Positions 33,991-42,579 of a DNA stretch of 64,000 bases are shown one piece after another; within the stretch, counting starts at the first letter, position 1; the number at the start of each line of letters is the position of its first letter. The stretch is taken from the NCBI RefSeq assembly GCF_024362525.1, contig NZ_CP101458.1, positions 1 to 64,000 of the forward strand, given 5' to 3'. The position numbers were made by a program, and so were the translations under genes. This DNA comes from Natrononativus amylolyticus (lineage in GTDB: Archaea > Halobacteriota > Halobacteria > Halobacteriales > Natrialbaceae). The notes below the pieces were generated by a model. That model searched no databases, was not told the origin of the DNA, and was given only the letters and a program-made list of their open reading frames with translations.

Positions 33991-35622
33991 ATGTCTGACG
34001 ATGAACTCGAGTCGGGGCAAACCTCCGACTCCGGCGCCGCTCGCGGGTTTGCAACGGACTTCGGGGAGAGCGACCTCTCCGAGGAGGAGTCGAACCAGGG
34101 ACTGTTCGACGACCTGCTCAGCGGGGAACCGATCTTCGAGAACAAGGAAGTGCTCCGGCCGTCGTACACGCCCCACGAGCTGCCCCATCGCAGCGACCAG
34201 ATCAACAAGATGGCGACGATCCTGGTCGCCGCGCTCCGAGGCGAGACGCCGTCGAACATCCTGATCTACGGGAAGACGGGAACCGGCAAGACCGCGAGCG
34301 CGAAGTTCGTGAGCAAGGAACTAGAAAGCACCTCCCAGAAGTACAGCGTCCCGTGCGACGTCGAGTACATCAACTGCGAGGTGACCGACACCCAGTACCG
34401 GGTGCTGGCACAGCTCGCCAACAAGTTCATCGAGGAGAACGAGGCGATGATCGACGAGCGGATCGCCTCCCTCGAGTCGCTCCTCGAGTCCCTCGAGGCC
34501 GACACACCGGCGGTCGCCGACGAGGGCGACTCTCCAGTCGAAACGGAGGGGTCTGCGACCACCTCCCGGCGTTCCGAAGCGGGCGCGACGAACGAAGCGG
34601 ACGAGACGCCGGCGGGCGATTCGACGGAGACGGACGACCCGGCGGCGGAACCCCACCCGCTCGCGGAGACGCCGTTCGATTCGGCCGAGGAGGTCAAAGC
34701 CCGGATCGAGTCGCTCGCGGCCGACCGCGAGAGCTTCGAGGAGGTTCCGATGACGGGCTGGCCGACCGACCGGGTGTACAGCGTCTTCTTTGACGCGGTC
34801 GACTACTCCGAGCGGGTGGTCGTCATTATGCTCGACGAGATCGACAAACTGGTCGAGAAGAGCGGCGACGACACCCTGTACAACCTCTCGCGGATGAACT
34901 CCGAACTCGAGAACTCGCGGGTGTCGATCATCGGCATCTCGAACGACCTCAAGTTCACCGATTTCCTCGACCCGCGCGTGAAGTCGAGCCTGGGCGAGGA
35001 GGAGATCGTCTTCCCGCCGTACGACGCGAACCAGCTCCGGGACATCCTCCAGCACCGCTCCGAAGTCGCGTTCAAGGAGGGCGCGCTCTCGGATGACGTG
35101 ATCCCGCTGTGTGCCGCCTTCGCCGCCCAGGAACACGGCGACGCACGGCGCGCACTCGATCTGCTGCGAACGGCGGGCGAACTCGCAGAGCGCAGCCAGT
35201 CCGAGACCATCGTCGAGGACCACGTTCGACAGGCCCAGGACAAGATCGAACTCGATCGGGTCGTCGAAGTGGTGCGGACCCTCCCCACCCAGAGCAAGCT
35301 CGTCCTGTTTTCGATCATCCTCCTCGAGAAAAACGGCGTCCACAGCATCAACACCGGCGAGGTGTTCAACATCTACAAACGCCTCTGCGAGGAGATCGAC
35401 GCCGACGTCCTCACGCAGCGGCGGGTCACGGACCTCATCAGCGAACTCGACATGCTGGGGATCGTCAACGCAGTCGTCGTCTCGAAAGGCCGGTACGGCC
35501 GAACCAAGGAGATCAGCCTCTCGGTACCGATCGAGGAGACGGAGGTCGTCTTGCTCTCCGACTCGCGGCTCTCGGATATCGACGACGTCCAGCCGTTCGT
35601 CCAGGCACGCTTCGAAAACTGA
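33991..35622 (+). CDS. orc1: Orc1/Cdc6 replication initiator
   Basis: 543 residues; AAA+ origin-binding ATPase that recognises ORBs and loads MCM. Walker A IYGKTGTGKTASAKF (92-106), Walker B VVIMLDEIDKL (about 273), sensor 1 IIGISNDLKF, arginine and sensor 2 region EHGDARRALDLLRTAGE, and a C-terminal winged helix (INTGEVFNIYKRLCEEID, VTDLISELDMLGIVN). Between the Walker boxes, about residues 165-250 form an acidic, low-complexity insertion not needed for the fold; that insertion contains an ORB-like DNA sequence (34533-34552). Longer than usual Orc1/Cdc6 (about 400) because of it. Confidence 0.95.
   Translation: MSDDELESGQTSDSGAARGFATDFGESDLSEEESNQGLFDDLLSGEPIFENKEVLRPSYTPHELPHRSDQINKMATILVAALRGETPSNILIYGKTGTGKTASAKFVSKELESTSQKYSVPCDVEYINCEVTDTQYRVLAQLANKFIEENEAMIDERIASLESLLESLEADTPAVADEGDSPVETEGSATTSRRSEAGATNEADETPAGDSTETDDPAAEPHPLAETPFDSAEEVKARIESLAADRESFEEVPMTGWPTDRVYSVFFDAVDYSERVVVIMLDEIDKLVEKSGDDTLYNLSRMNSELENSRVSIIGISNDLKFTDFLDPRVKSSLGEEEIVFPPYDANQLRDILQHRSEVAFKEGALSDDVIPLCAAFAAQEHGDARRALDLLRTAGELAERSQSETIVEDHVRQAQDKIELDRVVEVVRTLPTQSKLVLFSIILLEKNGVHSINTGEVFNIYKRLCEEIDADVLTQRRVTDLISELDMLGIVNAVVVSKGRYGRTKEISLSVPIEETEVVLLSDSRLSDIDDVQPFVQARFEN
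34533..34552 (+). promoter_or_regulatory. ORB-like motif inside orc1 coding sequence
   Basis: TCCAGTCGAAACGGAGGGGT, one base from the perfect motif seen twice at 37.1 kb. It encodes residues about 181-188 (SPVETEGS) of the acidic insertion of Orc1. Confidence 0.55.
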
Positions 35623-35724
35623 GCAGCCGTCGTCGACGGTCGGCGCCGTCTCGGATCGTTTCGACCTCGCTGTCCCCGATCCGTTTTCGACTCACTCGAG
35701 TTGAAACACCGCCCGCGTCGCCCG

Positions 35725-36714
35725 CTACCAGTGCCCGGAGCGACGACCGCCGACCACGGCGACGGCGCTGGCGAGGCCGACGAGGCCGACGGGGACGCTC
35801 GACGGTCCGGTGCTCGTTCCCTCTGGCAGCGTCGGCGAGTCGATGAGCATCCCTGCGAGGAGCTCGTCGAACGTGAGTCGGACGTAGCCGAGCCACGGGA
35901 TGCGGAACATCCCCTTCCCGGTGACCCACTCGGACTGGACGACGTCGGTCGGGGCGCCGCGCGAGAGCGGGTCCTGATCGTAGCCCGGATTGTTGTCCCC
36001 TTTCGTGATGAAGCCGTCGTGTTCGGCCGGACAGGTCTGGATCTGATCGCAGTTCGTCGCCTCGACGTAGTCAGGGTTCGCCATCTCGACCCAGTCGTCG
36101 CCCTCCTCGACCCAGAAGTGCGCGCGATGGATGATCGGCGTCTCGAACTCGTTCCCGTTCGGCGCGAAGACGATCACGTCGCCGTACTCGCCGAACTTGT
36201 CGTAGCCGTTCTGCTCGCCGCTCTCGAGCGTGACCACGCCGGTGCCGTCGACGGCGTCGTCGCCGACGAAGCGGTCGTCGGCGGTGATGAAGATCAGGTC
36301 GCCGCGCTCCATGTTCGGCTCCATGCTGCCGCTCTCGACGGCGACCAGCGGCGGCCAGATCCCGCTGACCGCGAAGAGGATCAATCCGATGAGTGCGACC
36401 ACCGCGATGCTGCTCAACACGTCGCGGACGGCGACGACCGTTCCGTCGTCCGATTTCAGGAACCAGCGGACGACGCCGTCGTCCTCGATCGTGACCTCGT
36501 CGGTCGAACTCGCGGCCGGCGGCGGCGCCGACCTCGAGCCCTCGCGTCCCTCGCGCGTCGCGCCGTCTTCCGTGTGATCGCTCGAGGCGGCCGCGGTCGA
36601 GTCGAGCGCGTCCCCGGACCCGGCCGCGGGAGCCGCGTCAGTGTCCTCGGCGTCGATCTCCTCGGAATCTCGGTCGTATCGCTCGTCGTCATCGCCGGGG
36701 CCGGGGCCGCTCAT
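35725..36714 (-). CDS. signal peptidase I (archaeal/ER type, S26B)
   Basis: 329 residues from ATG 36714 (MSGPGPGDDDERYDRD); a start at 36741 is possible. An acidic, disordered N-terminal tail of about 85 residues precedes a membrane helix (SSIAVVALIGLILFAVSG). Catalytic Ser130 lies in VESGSMEPNMERGDLIF, the His in PIIHRAHFWV (His replaces the bacterial Lys), and the Asp in FITKGDNNPGYDQDPL. A second C-terminal helix (VGLVGLASAVAVVGG) follows. It cleaves Sec signal peptides outside the membrane. It lies between orc1 and polD1, as in related genomes. Confidence 0.9.
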   Translation of the reverse strand: MSGPGPGDDDERYDRDSEEIDAEDTDAAPAAGSGDALDSTAAASSDHTEDGATREGREGSRSAPPPAASSTDEVTIEDDGVVRWFLKSDDGTVVAVRDVLSSIAVVALIGLILFAVSGIWPPLVAVESGSMEPNMERGDLIFITADDRFVGDDAVDGTGVVTLESGEQNGYDKFGEYGDVIVFAPNGNEFETPIIHRAHFWVEEGDDWVEMANPDYVEATNCDQIQTCPAEHDGFITKGDNNPGYDQDPLSRGAPTDVVQSEWVTGKGMFRIPWLGYVRLTFDELLAGMLIDSPTLPEGTSTGPSSVPVGLVGLASAVAVVGGRRSGHW

Positions 36715-36827
36715 TGCACCACGTTTTACCGGGACCGGCAATCAAGGTTCTGTTCCGAACGGTGGTCGGAGCCGTCGCCGGGTGTACATTCGCCACGCTT
36801 TTCTCGCCGCCCTCGAATGCGAGTCGT

Positions 36828-38420
36828 GTGCCACTCGAGGGGCCCGCACGGATCGTCAGCGAACTCACGAGCCGCGGCTACAACGTCGAGCGTGAGGCCG
36901 TGACCCTCATCGCGTCGGCGGACGACCCCGCGCGCGCACTCGAGCGCGTCGTCGACGCTGCGCCGGCGGAAACGCTCGTGGTGACGACCGACCACGTCCG
37001 GTCGGTGCTCTCGACGGCTGAGCCGGCGGCGGACCCGACCGCAGCCGACGGTGCCGGCGCTGCTACCGGGAGGTCCCCAACACCGTCTTCCACCGATTCA
37101 GACCCCTTCGTTTCGACTGGAGAACCGGATCGGAATCCCACGGACGACGGCGGGTCCGCTCCAGTCGAAACGAAGGGGTCTTCGACGGGGTTCGAACGCA
37201 CCAGTGATCCGACCCTGCGCTCGCTCGAGATCGCGAACGACATGACCGGCGAGAGCACGGGAACCGGGGAGTACAGGGACTTCGTGACGGTGTTTCGCGA
37301 TCGCCTCGAGCGCCTCGGATCGAAGCTCCGGGGCCGGGTGAACCACCGGCCCGCGACGGCGATCCAGAGCATGCCCGGCGGTGCGGAGGCGGGAATGGTC
37401 GGGCTGGTCAACGACGTCCGTTCGACGGCCAGCGGCCACTGGCTGGTCGAACTCGAGGACGCCACCGGCACCTTCCCGTGGTTGGTGATGAAAGACCGCG
37501 AGTACGCGGACCTCGTCGGCGAACTGCTCTGCGACGAGGTGCTGGCGATGGAGGGAACGCTGTCGGACGACGCGGGGATCGCGTTCACGGACGCGATGTA
37601 CTTCCCCGACGTTCCCCGGACCCACGAGCCCTCGACCGCGGATCGCCACGTTCAGGCCGCGCTCATCAGCGACGTTCACGTCGGCAGCCAGGAGTTCATG
37701 CGCGACGCCTGGAACGCGTTCACCGACTGGCTCCACACCGAAACCGCCCAGCACGTCGAGTACCTGCTGATCGCGGGCGACATGGTCGAGGGCGTCGGCG
37801 TCTACCCCAACCAGGACGAGGAGCTCGACGTCGTCGACATCTACGAGCAGTACGAGGTGTTCAACGAGTATCTGAAACAGGTTCCCGGCGACATGGAGAT
37901 CGTGATGATCCCGGGGAACCACGACGCGGTCCGACTCGCAGAACCCCAGCCGGGGTTCGACGAGGAGCTCCGGTCGATCATGTCCGCCCACGACGCCCGC
38001 ATCGTGAGCAACCCCTCGACGGTGACCCTCGAGGGCGTCTCGGTGCTCATGTACCACGGCGTCTCCCTCGACGAGGTCATCGCGGAGCTTCCCGAGGAGA
38101 AAGCCAGCTACGACGAACCTCACAAGGCGATGTACCACCTGCTGAAAAAGCGCCACGTCGCCCCGCAGTTCGGCGGCCACACCAGACTCGCACCCGAGGA
38201 ACGCGACTACCTCGTCATCGAGGACGTGCCGGACATCTTCCACACCGGTCACGTTCACAAACTCGGCTTCGGCAAGTACCACAACGTGCTCGCGATCAAC
38301 TCCGGCTGCTGGCAGTCCCAGACCGACTTCCAGAAGAGCGTCAACATCGACCCCGACTCGGGATACGCCCCGATCGTCGACCTCGATACGCTCGACGTAA
38401 CCGTCCAGAAGTTCAGCTAG
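36828..38420 (+). CDS. polD1: DNA polymerase D small subunit DP1 (exonuclease)
   Basis: 530 residues; GTG 36828 chosen because VPLEGPARIVSELTSRGYN is the conserved N-terminus. N-terminal helical domain (1-60), then a low-complexity linker (about 62-150) that carries two ORB-like DNA motifs, an OB-fold (about 150-260), and the Mre11-like phosphoesterase domain: ISDVHVGSQEF, IAGDMVEGVGVYP, MIPGNHDAVRLAEPQPG, YHGVSLDEVI and HTGHVHKLG. DP1 proofreads for the large subunit DP2, which is not in the window. Confidence 0.94.
   Translation: MPLEGPARIVSELTSRGYNVEREAVTLIASADDPARALERVVDAAPAETLVVTTDHVRSVLSTAEPAADPTAADGAGAATGRSPTPSSTDSDPFVSTGEPDRNPTDDGGSAPVETKGSSTGFERTSDPTLRSLEIANDMTGESTGTGEYRDFVTVFRDRLERLGSKLRGRVNHRPATAIQSMPGGAEAGMVGLVNDVRSTASGHWLVELEDATGTFPWLVMKDREYADLVGELLCDEVLAMEGTLSDDAGIAFTDAMYFPDVPRTHEPSTADRHVQAALISDVHVGSQEFMRDAWNAFTDWLHTETAQHVEYLLIAGDMVEGVGVYPNQDEELDVVDIYEQYEVFNEYLKQVPGDMEIVMIPGNHDAVRLAEPQPGFDEELRSIMSAHDARIVSNPSTVTLEGVSVLMYHGVSLDEVIAELPEEKASYDEPHKAMYHLLKKRHVAPQFGGHTRLAPEERDYLVIEDVPDIFHTGHVHKLGFGKYHNVLAINSGCWQSQTDFQKSVNIDPDSGYAPIVDLDTLDVTVQKFS
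37102..37121 (-). promoter_or_regulatory. ORB-like motif in polD1, minus orientation
   Basis: Minus strand reads TCCAGTCGAAACGAAGGGGT. It encodes residues about 92-98 (PFVSTGE) of the DP1 linker. First arm of an inverted pair with 37160-37179 (38 bp apart). Confidence 0.6.
37160..37179 (+). promoter_or_regulatory. ORB-like motif in polD1, plus orientation
   Basis: TCCAGTCGAAACGAAGGGGT, an exact inverted copy of 37102-37121, pointing away from it. It encodes about residues 111-118 (APVETKGS) of the DP1 linker. Confidence 0.6.
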
Positions 38421-38442
38421 CGCTCGCCGGAGCCGGCTTCCG

Positions 38443-38895
38443 CTACGGCTCGAGTCGGTACCGGCGCGTCTTGATGCCGTCGAAGCACGGCCCGGTGCCC
38501 GTCTCGGTGAACCCGAGTTCGTGAGCGGCCCCCTCGACGGTCGGATCGTCCGGCGGTACCAGCACCTCGACGGCCATCGACTCGCGCTCGGCGAACCTGA
38601 CCGGTTCGGCGAGCAGCCGCTGGCAGGCGTCGGGAGTGCCGCCGAGCTGGGTCACGTGGACCGTGTCCGATTTCGCGTCGAAGCTCACGAAACCCAGGAG
38701 GTCCTCCGGATCGGAGCCGCCGTACTGCGAGCCGGCGGTCGTGTCGCTCGAGACGTCCGCGTTCGGATCTCTCGGTCCGTCTTCGGCGACGCGCACCGTG
38801 CGGTCGTGGACCAGATTTCGCATCACGTCGGTCGGCGAGTCCGCGATCGACGCGAGCGCGTCGGCGTCGGCCTCGAGTGCGTCCCGTACGTTCAT
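38443..38895 (-). CDS. GNAT-like acetyltransferase
   Basis: 150 residues (MNVRDALEADADALASIADS). DLLGFVSFDAKSDTVHVTQL is the central strand pair, and the last part (VPPDDPTVEGAAHELGFTET) is the usual GNAT end. The acetyl-CoA loop is weak: no clear RGxGxG, with GGTPDACQRLLAEPVRFAER in its place. It may be a diverged acetyltransferase. A TATA-like GGATTTATAT on the minus strand (38921-38930) is at leaderless spacing. It converges with polD1. Confidence 0.75.
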   Translation of the reverse strand: MNVRDALEADADALASIADSPTDVMRNLVHDRTVRVAEDGPRDPNADVSSDTTAGSQYGGSDPEDLLGFVSFDAKSDTVHVTQLGGTPDACQRLLAEPVRFAERESMAVEVLVPPDDPTVEGAAHELGFTETGTGPCFDGIKTRRYRLEP

Positions 38896-38975
38896 TGGTG
38901 CGTGGTAATGACTTGCACGAATATAAATCCCGCCCGAACGGACGGCAGTCGGTAATTTCTACGCGCAATCCGGGA

Positions 38976-38992
38976 GGACCGCTCTGCGGTCC
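38976..38992. other. short perfect hairpin
   Basis: GGACCGC TCT GCGGTCC: a 7-bp stem with a 3-base loop, in the gap between the acetyltransferase and aspartate kinase. Not followed by a T-run, so it is not a clear terminator. Confidence 0.6.
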
Positions 38993-39100
38993 GGACAGGG
39001 GTAAAAATCCGGCGGAGGGACACAGTTATCTGCCCGCTCTGGTAACGAACCCACAGATGAGCTACACTGTTTGCGCGGGCGGCGCAGTCGGGGTGAACCG

Positions 39101-40279
39101 ATGCGCGTCGTAGCCAAGTTCGGCGGGACGAGTCTCGGCAGCGGCGATCGGATCAATCGCGCCGCGGACTCGATCACCGCCGCCGTCGAGGACGGCCACG
39201 AGATCGCCGTCGTCGCCAGCGCGATGGGTTCGACGACCGACGACTTACTCGAGGAGATCACCTTCGAGGCAGACGAGGAAGACCGTGCCCAGATCGTCAG
39301 CATGGGCGAGCGAACCAGCGTCCGGATGCTGAAAGCCGCTCTCTCGGCGCGGGGGGTCGACGCCACGTTTCTCGAACCCGGCAGCGAGGGCTGGCCGGTC
39401 GTCACCGACGAGTACGGCGAGGTCGACGCCGAAGAGACGCGAAGCCGGGCGCTAGCGGTCGCCGACGCGCTCGACGCGGAGGTGCCCGTGATCACGGGCT
39501 TTCTCGCGGAGGGCCCCGACGGCTCGGTAACGACGCTCGGCCGCGGCGGCTCCGATACGACCGCCGTGATGCTCGGAAAGTACATGGAAGCCGACGAGGT
39601 CGTCATCATCACCGACGTCGAGGGCGTGATGACCGGCGACCCCCACGTCGTCGAAGGTGCCCGGAACGTCGGCGAGATTTCCGTCGACGAGCTCCGAAAC
39701 CTCTCGTTTCGCGGCGCCGAGGTCGTCGCTCCGTCGGCGCTGTCGTACAAGGACGGCGGCCTCGACGTCCGCGTCGTTCACTACCAGCACGGCGACCTGC
39801 TCACCGGCGGGACGAGCATCGAGGGGCAGTTCGAGAACCTGGTCGACATGCGCGAGCGGCCGCTGGCCTGTCTCACCGTCGCCGGCCGGGCGATCCGGAA
39901 CCAACCCGGCGTCTTCCAGTCGCTGTCGGCCGCCCTCGGCGAGAGCAACGTCAACATCGATTCCGTCGCCAGCGGTCTCGACTCCGTGACGTTCTACGTC
40001 GACGACGAGGAGGCCGAACGCGCCGAGAACATCCTCCATCGCGAGGTCATCGCGCGCGAGGAACTCTCGAGCGTCACCGTCGACTCGCCGCTCGCGGTTA
40101 TCCGCGTGACCGGCGGCGAACTGCCCAACCAGCCCGGCATCATCAGCACGATCGTCGACCCGCTCACGGACGCACGCATCAACGTCCACGACCTGATCAC
40201 GAGCGCGACCAGCGTCGCGCTGTTCGTCGACTGGAGAGACCGCGAGCGCACGCTCGAGTTGACCCAGGACCTGTTCTGA
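39101..40279 (+). CDS. aspartate kinase
   Basis: 392 residues; start MRVVAKFGGTSLGSG at ATG 39101. KFGGTS is the conserved substrate loop, and VTTLGRGGSDTTAVMLGKYM, DVEGVMTGDPHVV and LSFRGAEVVAPSAL belong to the amino-acid kinase fold. Two C-terminal ACT domains (CLTVAGRAIRNQPGVFQSL, LAVIRVTGGELPNQPG) suggest feedback by lysine or threonine. It makes aspartyl phosphate for lysine, threonine and methionine. No amino-acid biosynthesis gene is adjacent. Confidence 0.95.
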   Translation: MRVVAKFGGTSLGSGDRINRAADSITAAVEDGHEIAVVASAMGSTTDDLLEEITFEADEEDRAQIVSMGERTSVRMLKAALSARGVDATFLEPGSEGWPVVTDEYGEVDAEETRSRALAVADALDAEVPVITGFLAEGPDGSVTTLGRGGSDTTAVMLGKYMEADEVVIITDVEGVMTGDPHVVEGARNVGEISVDELRNLSFRGAEVVAPSALSYKDGGLDVRVVHYQHGDLLTGGTSIEGQFENLVDMRERPLACLTVAGRAIRNQPGVFQSLSAALGESNVNIDSVASGLDSVTFYVDDEEAERAENILHREVIAREELSSVTVDSPLAVIRVTGGELPNQPGIISTIVDPLTDARINVHDLITSATSVALFVDWRDRERTLELTQDLF

Positions 40280-40443
40280 GACGGATCGTTGTAACGGCTT
40301 ACAACGGACCGTCCGCGTGACAGCCGGCCGACCCGAAACGAGGGTATCGGTAATCCTCTCCTGAACGAGTACGGTTTACGCAGGCGTCGAAAATGGCGCA
40401 TCCAAGCCCAAGCCCTTTTACCCAATTCGTTGTCGTCGGTACC

Positions 40444-40590
40444 ATGCTCGAGTTAGCAATCGTGTTCTTCGTGATCGCGATCATCGCCGGTGCACTCGGC
40501 GCAACGGGCGTCGCAGGCGTAACGATGACCATCGCCAAGTGGCTGGTCCTGATCTTCCTGGTGCTCGCGGTCGTGTCGCTGCTGCTGTGA
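40444..40590 (+). CDS. 48-residue membrane protein (DUF1328/YtjA type)
   Basis: From ATG 40444 ([20 protein letters not shown]). Two hydrophobic helices with a GATGVAG turn between, the pattern of the DUF1328 family (bacterial YtjA). Length matches. The frame opens earlier at 40393 but the family starts at MLEL. A TATA-like CCTTTTACC about 28 bp upstream supports this start. Function unknown; often stress-linked in bacteria. Confidence 0.85.
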   Translation: MLELAIVFFVIAIIAGALGATGVAGVTMTIAKWLVLIFLVLAVVSLLL

Positions 40591-40809
40591 CGCCACCGCG
40601 GGACGACCCGCACCGACGCTAACCACCTCGAGTCGCCTCGAGGTCCGCGACCCCCTCGAGGGGAACACCTTCCTGGTGTCCGTTCGCCCGCCGAGCCGTC
40701 GGCTCGTCCGGCTGGTTCGTCCCGGCGGTCGTCGAACTACCCGCGAGGTGACGCCTCGACGACGGGTTCGTCGGACGGCTCGCCGAGCGGTGGTGAGAAC
40801 GAACGGGCC

Positions 40810-41175
40810 CTACCGTCGGTCGCCGACGGCTCGCTTCGCCCGGTCGCGGAGCGTCGGATCGGGTTCGGGTTCCGACTCACCGCCGAGGCGGCGCTTCGCT
40901 CGCGTCTTCAGCCCCGCGGACTCCGATTCGGTGTCGTCGATCATCCAGTCGGGAAGCCGCTCGTTGAGCTCCCGTCGCTTCTCTTCTTTGAGCGAACTGT
41001 ACTGTCGGAGGGCCAGACCGACGGCGAGAAACAGCCCGGCGTCGAGCAGCTCGCGCCGAAAGCGGACCCTGTCGTTGCGCACCGCGATCGCCTTGAGCAG
41101 CGAGAGCACGCCGATCGCGATGTACAGCGTCGCACTTCTCGCCGGATCGCCGCTGAGCAGCCGTTGTAGCGCCAT
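40810..41175 (-). CDS. small membrane-associated haloarchaeal protein
   Basis: 121 residues. One or two hydrophobic helices (LYIAIGVLSLLKAIAV, ELLDAGLFLAVGLALRQ) are followed by a charged tail (SSLKEEKRRELNERLPDWMI) and an acidic and basic end. No known motif found. The gap 40591-40809 before it holds only CTCGAG-rich short inverted repeats. Confidence 0.65.
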   Translation of the reverse strand: MALQRLLSGDPARSATLYIAIGVLSLLKAIAVRNDRVRFRRELLDAGLFLAVGLALRQYSSLKEEKRRELNERLPDWMIDDTESESAGLKTRAKRRLGGESEPEPDPTLRDRAKRAVGDRR

Positions 41176-41218
41176 GGGCCCCGACTACCACCTTCTGGCT
41201 GATAAATCTGGTCCGCGC

Positions 41219-41635
41219 TCACTCCTCGCGGCTCCGAACGCCGCGGCTGCGGCGGTCGTCGATCGGTTCGATGGCGAACTCGAGGGACTCGTAGAACGGC
41301 CGCACGCGCTCGTCGAAGTTCGCGGTGAGCCGACGCCGGCGGTCGAGGGCGGCGTCGACGAGCGCGGTTCCGATACCCCGGTCCCGTCGCCGCTTGCGGA
41401 CGGCGAGCGCCGCGATGTGGTCGGCCTCCTCGCCGGGCTCGAGGACGATCGCGCCGACGATCCGTCCGTCGGCCGCGTCGGTCGTCGTCCCCGCGTTCGA
41501 CGGAGAGCCCTCCACTGCGACGAGAACGTCTCCCTCCCGGATTCGGACGTCGACGTCGCCGGGCTCGAGCATGGCCGCGTCGAGGATTCGGCGGATCTCG
41601 AGGGCGTCTGCGGGGGTGGCGTTGCGAACGTACAT
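41219..41635 (-). CDS. GNAT family N-acetyltransferase
   Basis: 138 residues from ATG 41635 (MYVRNATPADALEIRRILD). Complete GNAT core: VGAIVLEPGEEADHIAALAV (strand 4) and RKRRRDRGIGTALVDAAL with the R-x-x-G-x-G/A acetyl-CoA loop. Last part VRPFYESLEFAIE is the usual GNAT end. Substrate unknown. A redoxin gene follows on the same strand, starting 32 bp upstream of this one. Confidence 0.87.
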   Translation of the reverse strand: MYVRNATPADALEIRRILDAAMLEPGDVDVRIREGDVLVAVEGSPSNAGTTTDAADGRIVGAIVLEPGEEADHIAALAVRKRRRDRGIGTALVDAALDRRRRLTANFDERVRPFYESLEFAIEPIDDRRSRGVRSREE

Positions 41636-41667
41636 CGGAGGTAGCACTTCGGTCGCGTGTCGGCGGC

Positions 41668-42204
41668 TCACTCGAGGGCCTCGAGTTCGGCGAGCAACTC
41701 GTCGATTTCGGGGCGATCCCAGCGCGAACTGCCGCGGTGGACGGAGGCGACGTCGACCTCCTCGGGCGCGCCCAAGTCGAGAACCACCGCGACGGGCATC
41801 CGGCCGATAAGATCGGAGAGTCGCCCCAGGGGTCCCAGGCGAACGGGTTGGTCGAACGCCTCGCCGGCGACGGTTTCGGGGTCGGCACACAGCGGGAACG
41901 GGAGGTCGTAGGACGCCTGCCAGCGCTCGACGGTCTCTCTGGACTCTGGAACGATCGAGACGACCTCCGCGCGCCGCTCGCGAAACTCGTCGTACCGGTC
42001 GGCGACGGCCCGGACCTGCCGACGGCAGTTGCCGCAGTAGTGGTCGCGCTGTAACAGCACGACCGCGGCGTCGTAGGCCGGGTCGACGCCCGCCCCCGTC
42101 GTGGGGTCGGCCGGCTCGACAGAGGCGGCGAGCGCCGACAGCCGCAGCGGGTCCGGCCCGGGTCCGACGTTCGGGAGTGCGAAGTCGACATCGGTGGAGG
42201 TCAT
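41668..42204 (-). CDS. peroxiredoxin-like protein (AhpC/TSA fold)
   Basis: 178 residues. FALPNVGPGPDPLRLSALAA is the N-terminal edge, and VVLLQRDHYCGNCRRQVRAV has the redox-active CxxC in place of the single peroxidatic Cys, as in the thioredoxin-like peroxiredoxin group. VSIVPESRETVERW and LPFPLCADPETVAGEAF follow the family order. It may act as a thiol peroxidase or thiol-disulfide protein. Same strand as the GNAT gene at 41219-41635. Confidence 0.82.
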   Translation of the reverse strand: MTSTDVDFALPNVGPGPDPLRLSALAASVEPADPTTGAGVDPAYDAAVVLLQRDHYCGNCRRQVRAVADRYDEFRERRAEVVSIVPESRETVERWQASYDLPFPLCADPETVAGEAFDQPVRLGPLGRLSDLIGRMPVAVVLDLGAPEEVDVASVHRGSSRWDRPEIDELLAELEALE

Positions 42205-42319
42205 ACCGCCCGTTCGAGGGGGAGGCTCAAAACGACCGACCTTTCACCGTCTGGGCGGGACGCGTCGGCTCCGGGCTCGAGCGACGTCGTCACCGAGGAC
42301 GACTGAGCGCCCCTTCCGC

Positions 42320-42532
42320 TCACCCGCCCGTGATCAACCGGAGCACGGTAACTTCCTCGGCGTCGACCGGCTGGTCCTCGGGGACGGGGCGACCGTCGAC
42401 CAGGACGCTCACCTCGTGGGGACTCAACTCGAGTTCGGCGAGCAGGTCGGCGTAGCTCGGCTCGGCGGCCGGGAGCTCCGCGAGGTCGATCTCGTGGACC
42501 GCATCCCCCTTCACGTCGACGGTAACGCGCAT
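42320..42532 (-). CDS. samp2: SAMP2-like ubiquitin-fold modifier
   Basis: 70 residues, ending in VLRLITGG. The C-terminal Gly-Gly is used for covalent linking to target proteins and for sulfur transfer. HEVSVLVDGRPVPEDQPVDA closely follows the SAMP2 protein of Haloferax, which modifies proteins and is needed for tRNA thiolation. ThiS/MoaD-type beta-grasp fold. The E1 partner UbaA is not in the window. The gene is a single unit between a redoxin and a bactofilin-like gene. Confidence 0.9.
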   Translation of the reverse strand: MRVTVDVKGDAVHEIDLAELPAAEPSYADLLAELELSPHEVSVLVDGRPVPEDQPVDAEEVTVLRLITGG

Positions 42533-42579
42533 GGTCGAAGGGTCGGCATCGCGGGCCCTTGAGCGCGTCGCTCGAGCGG

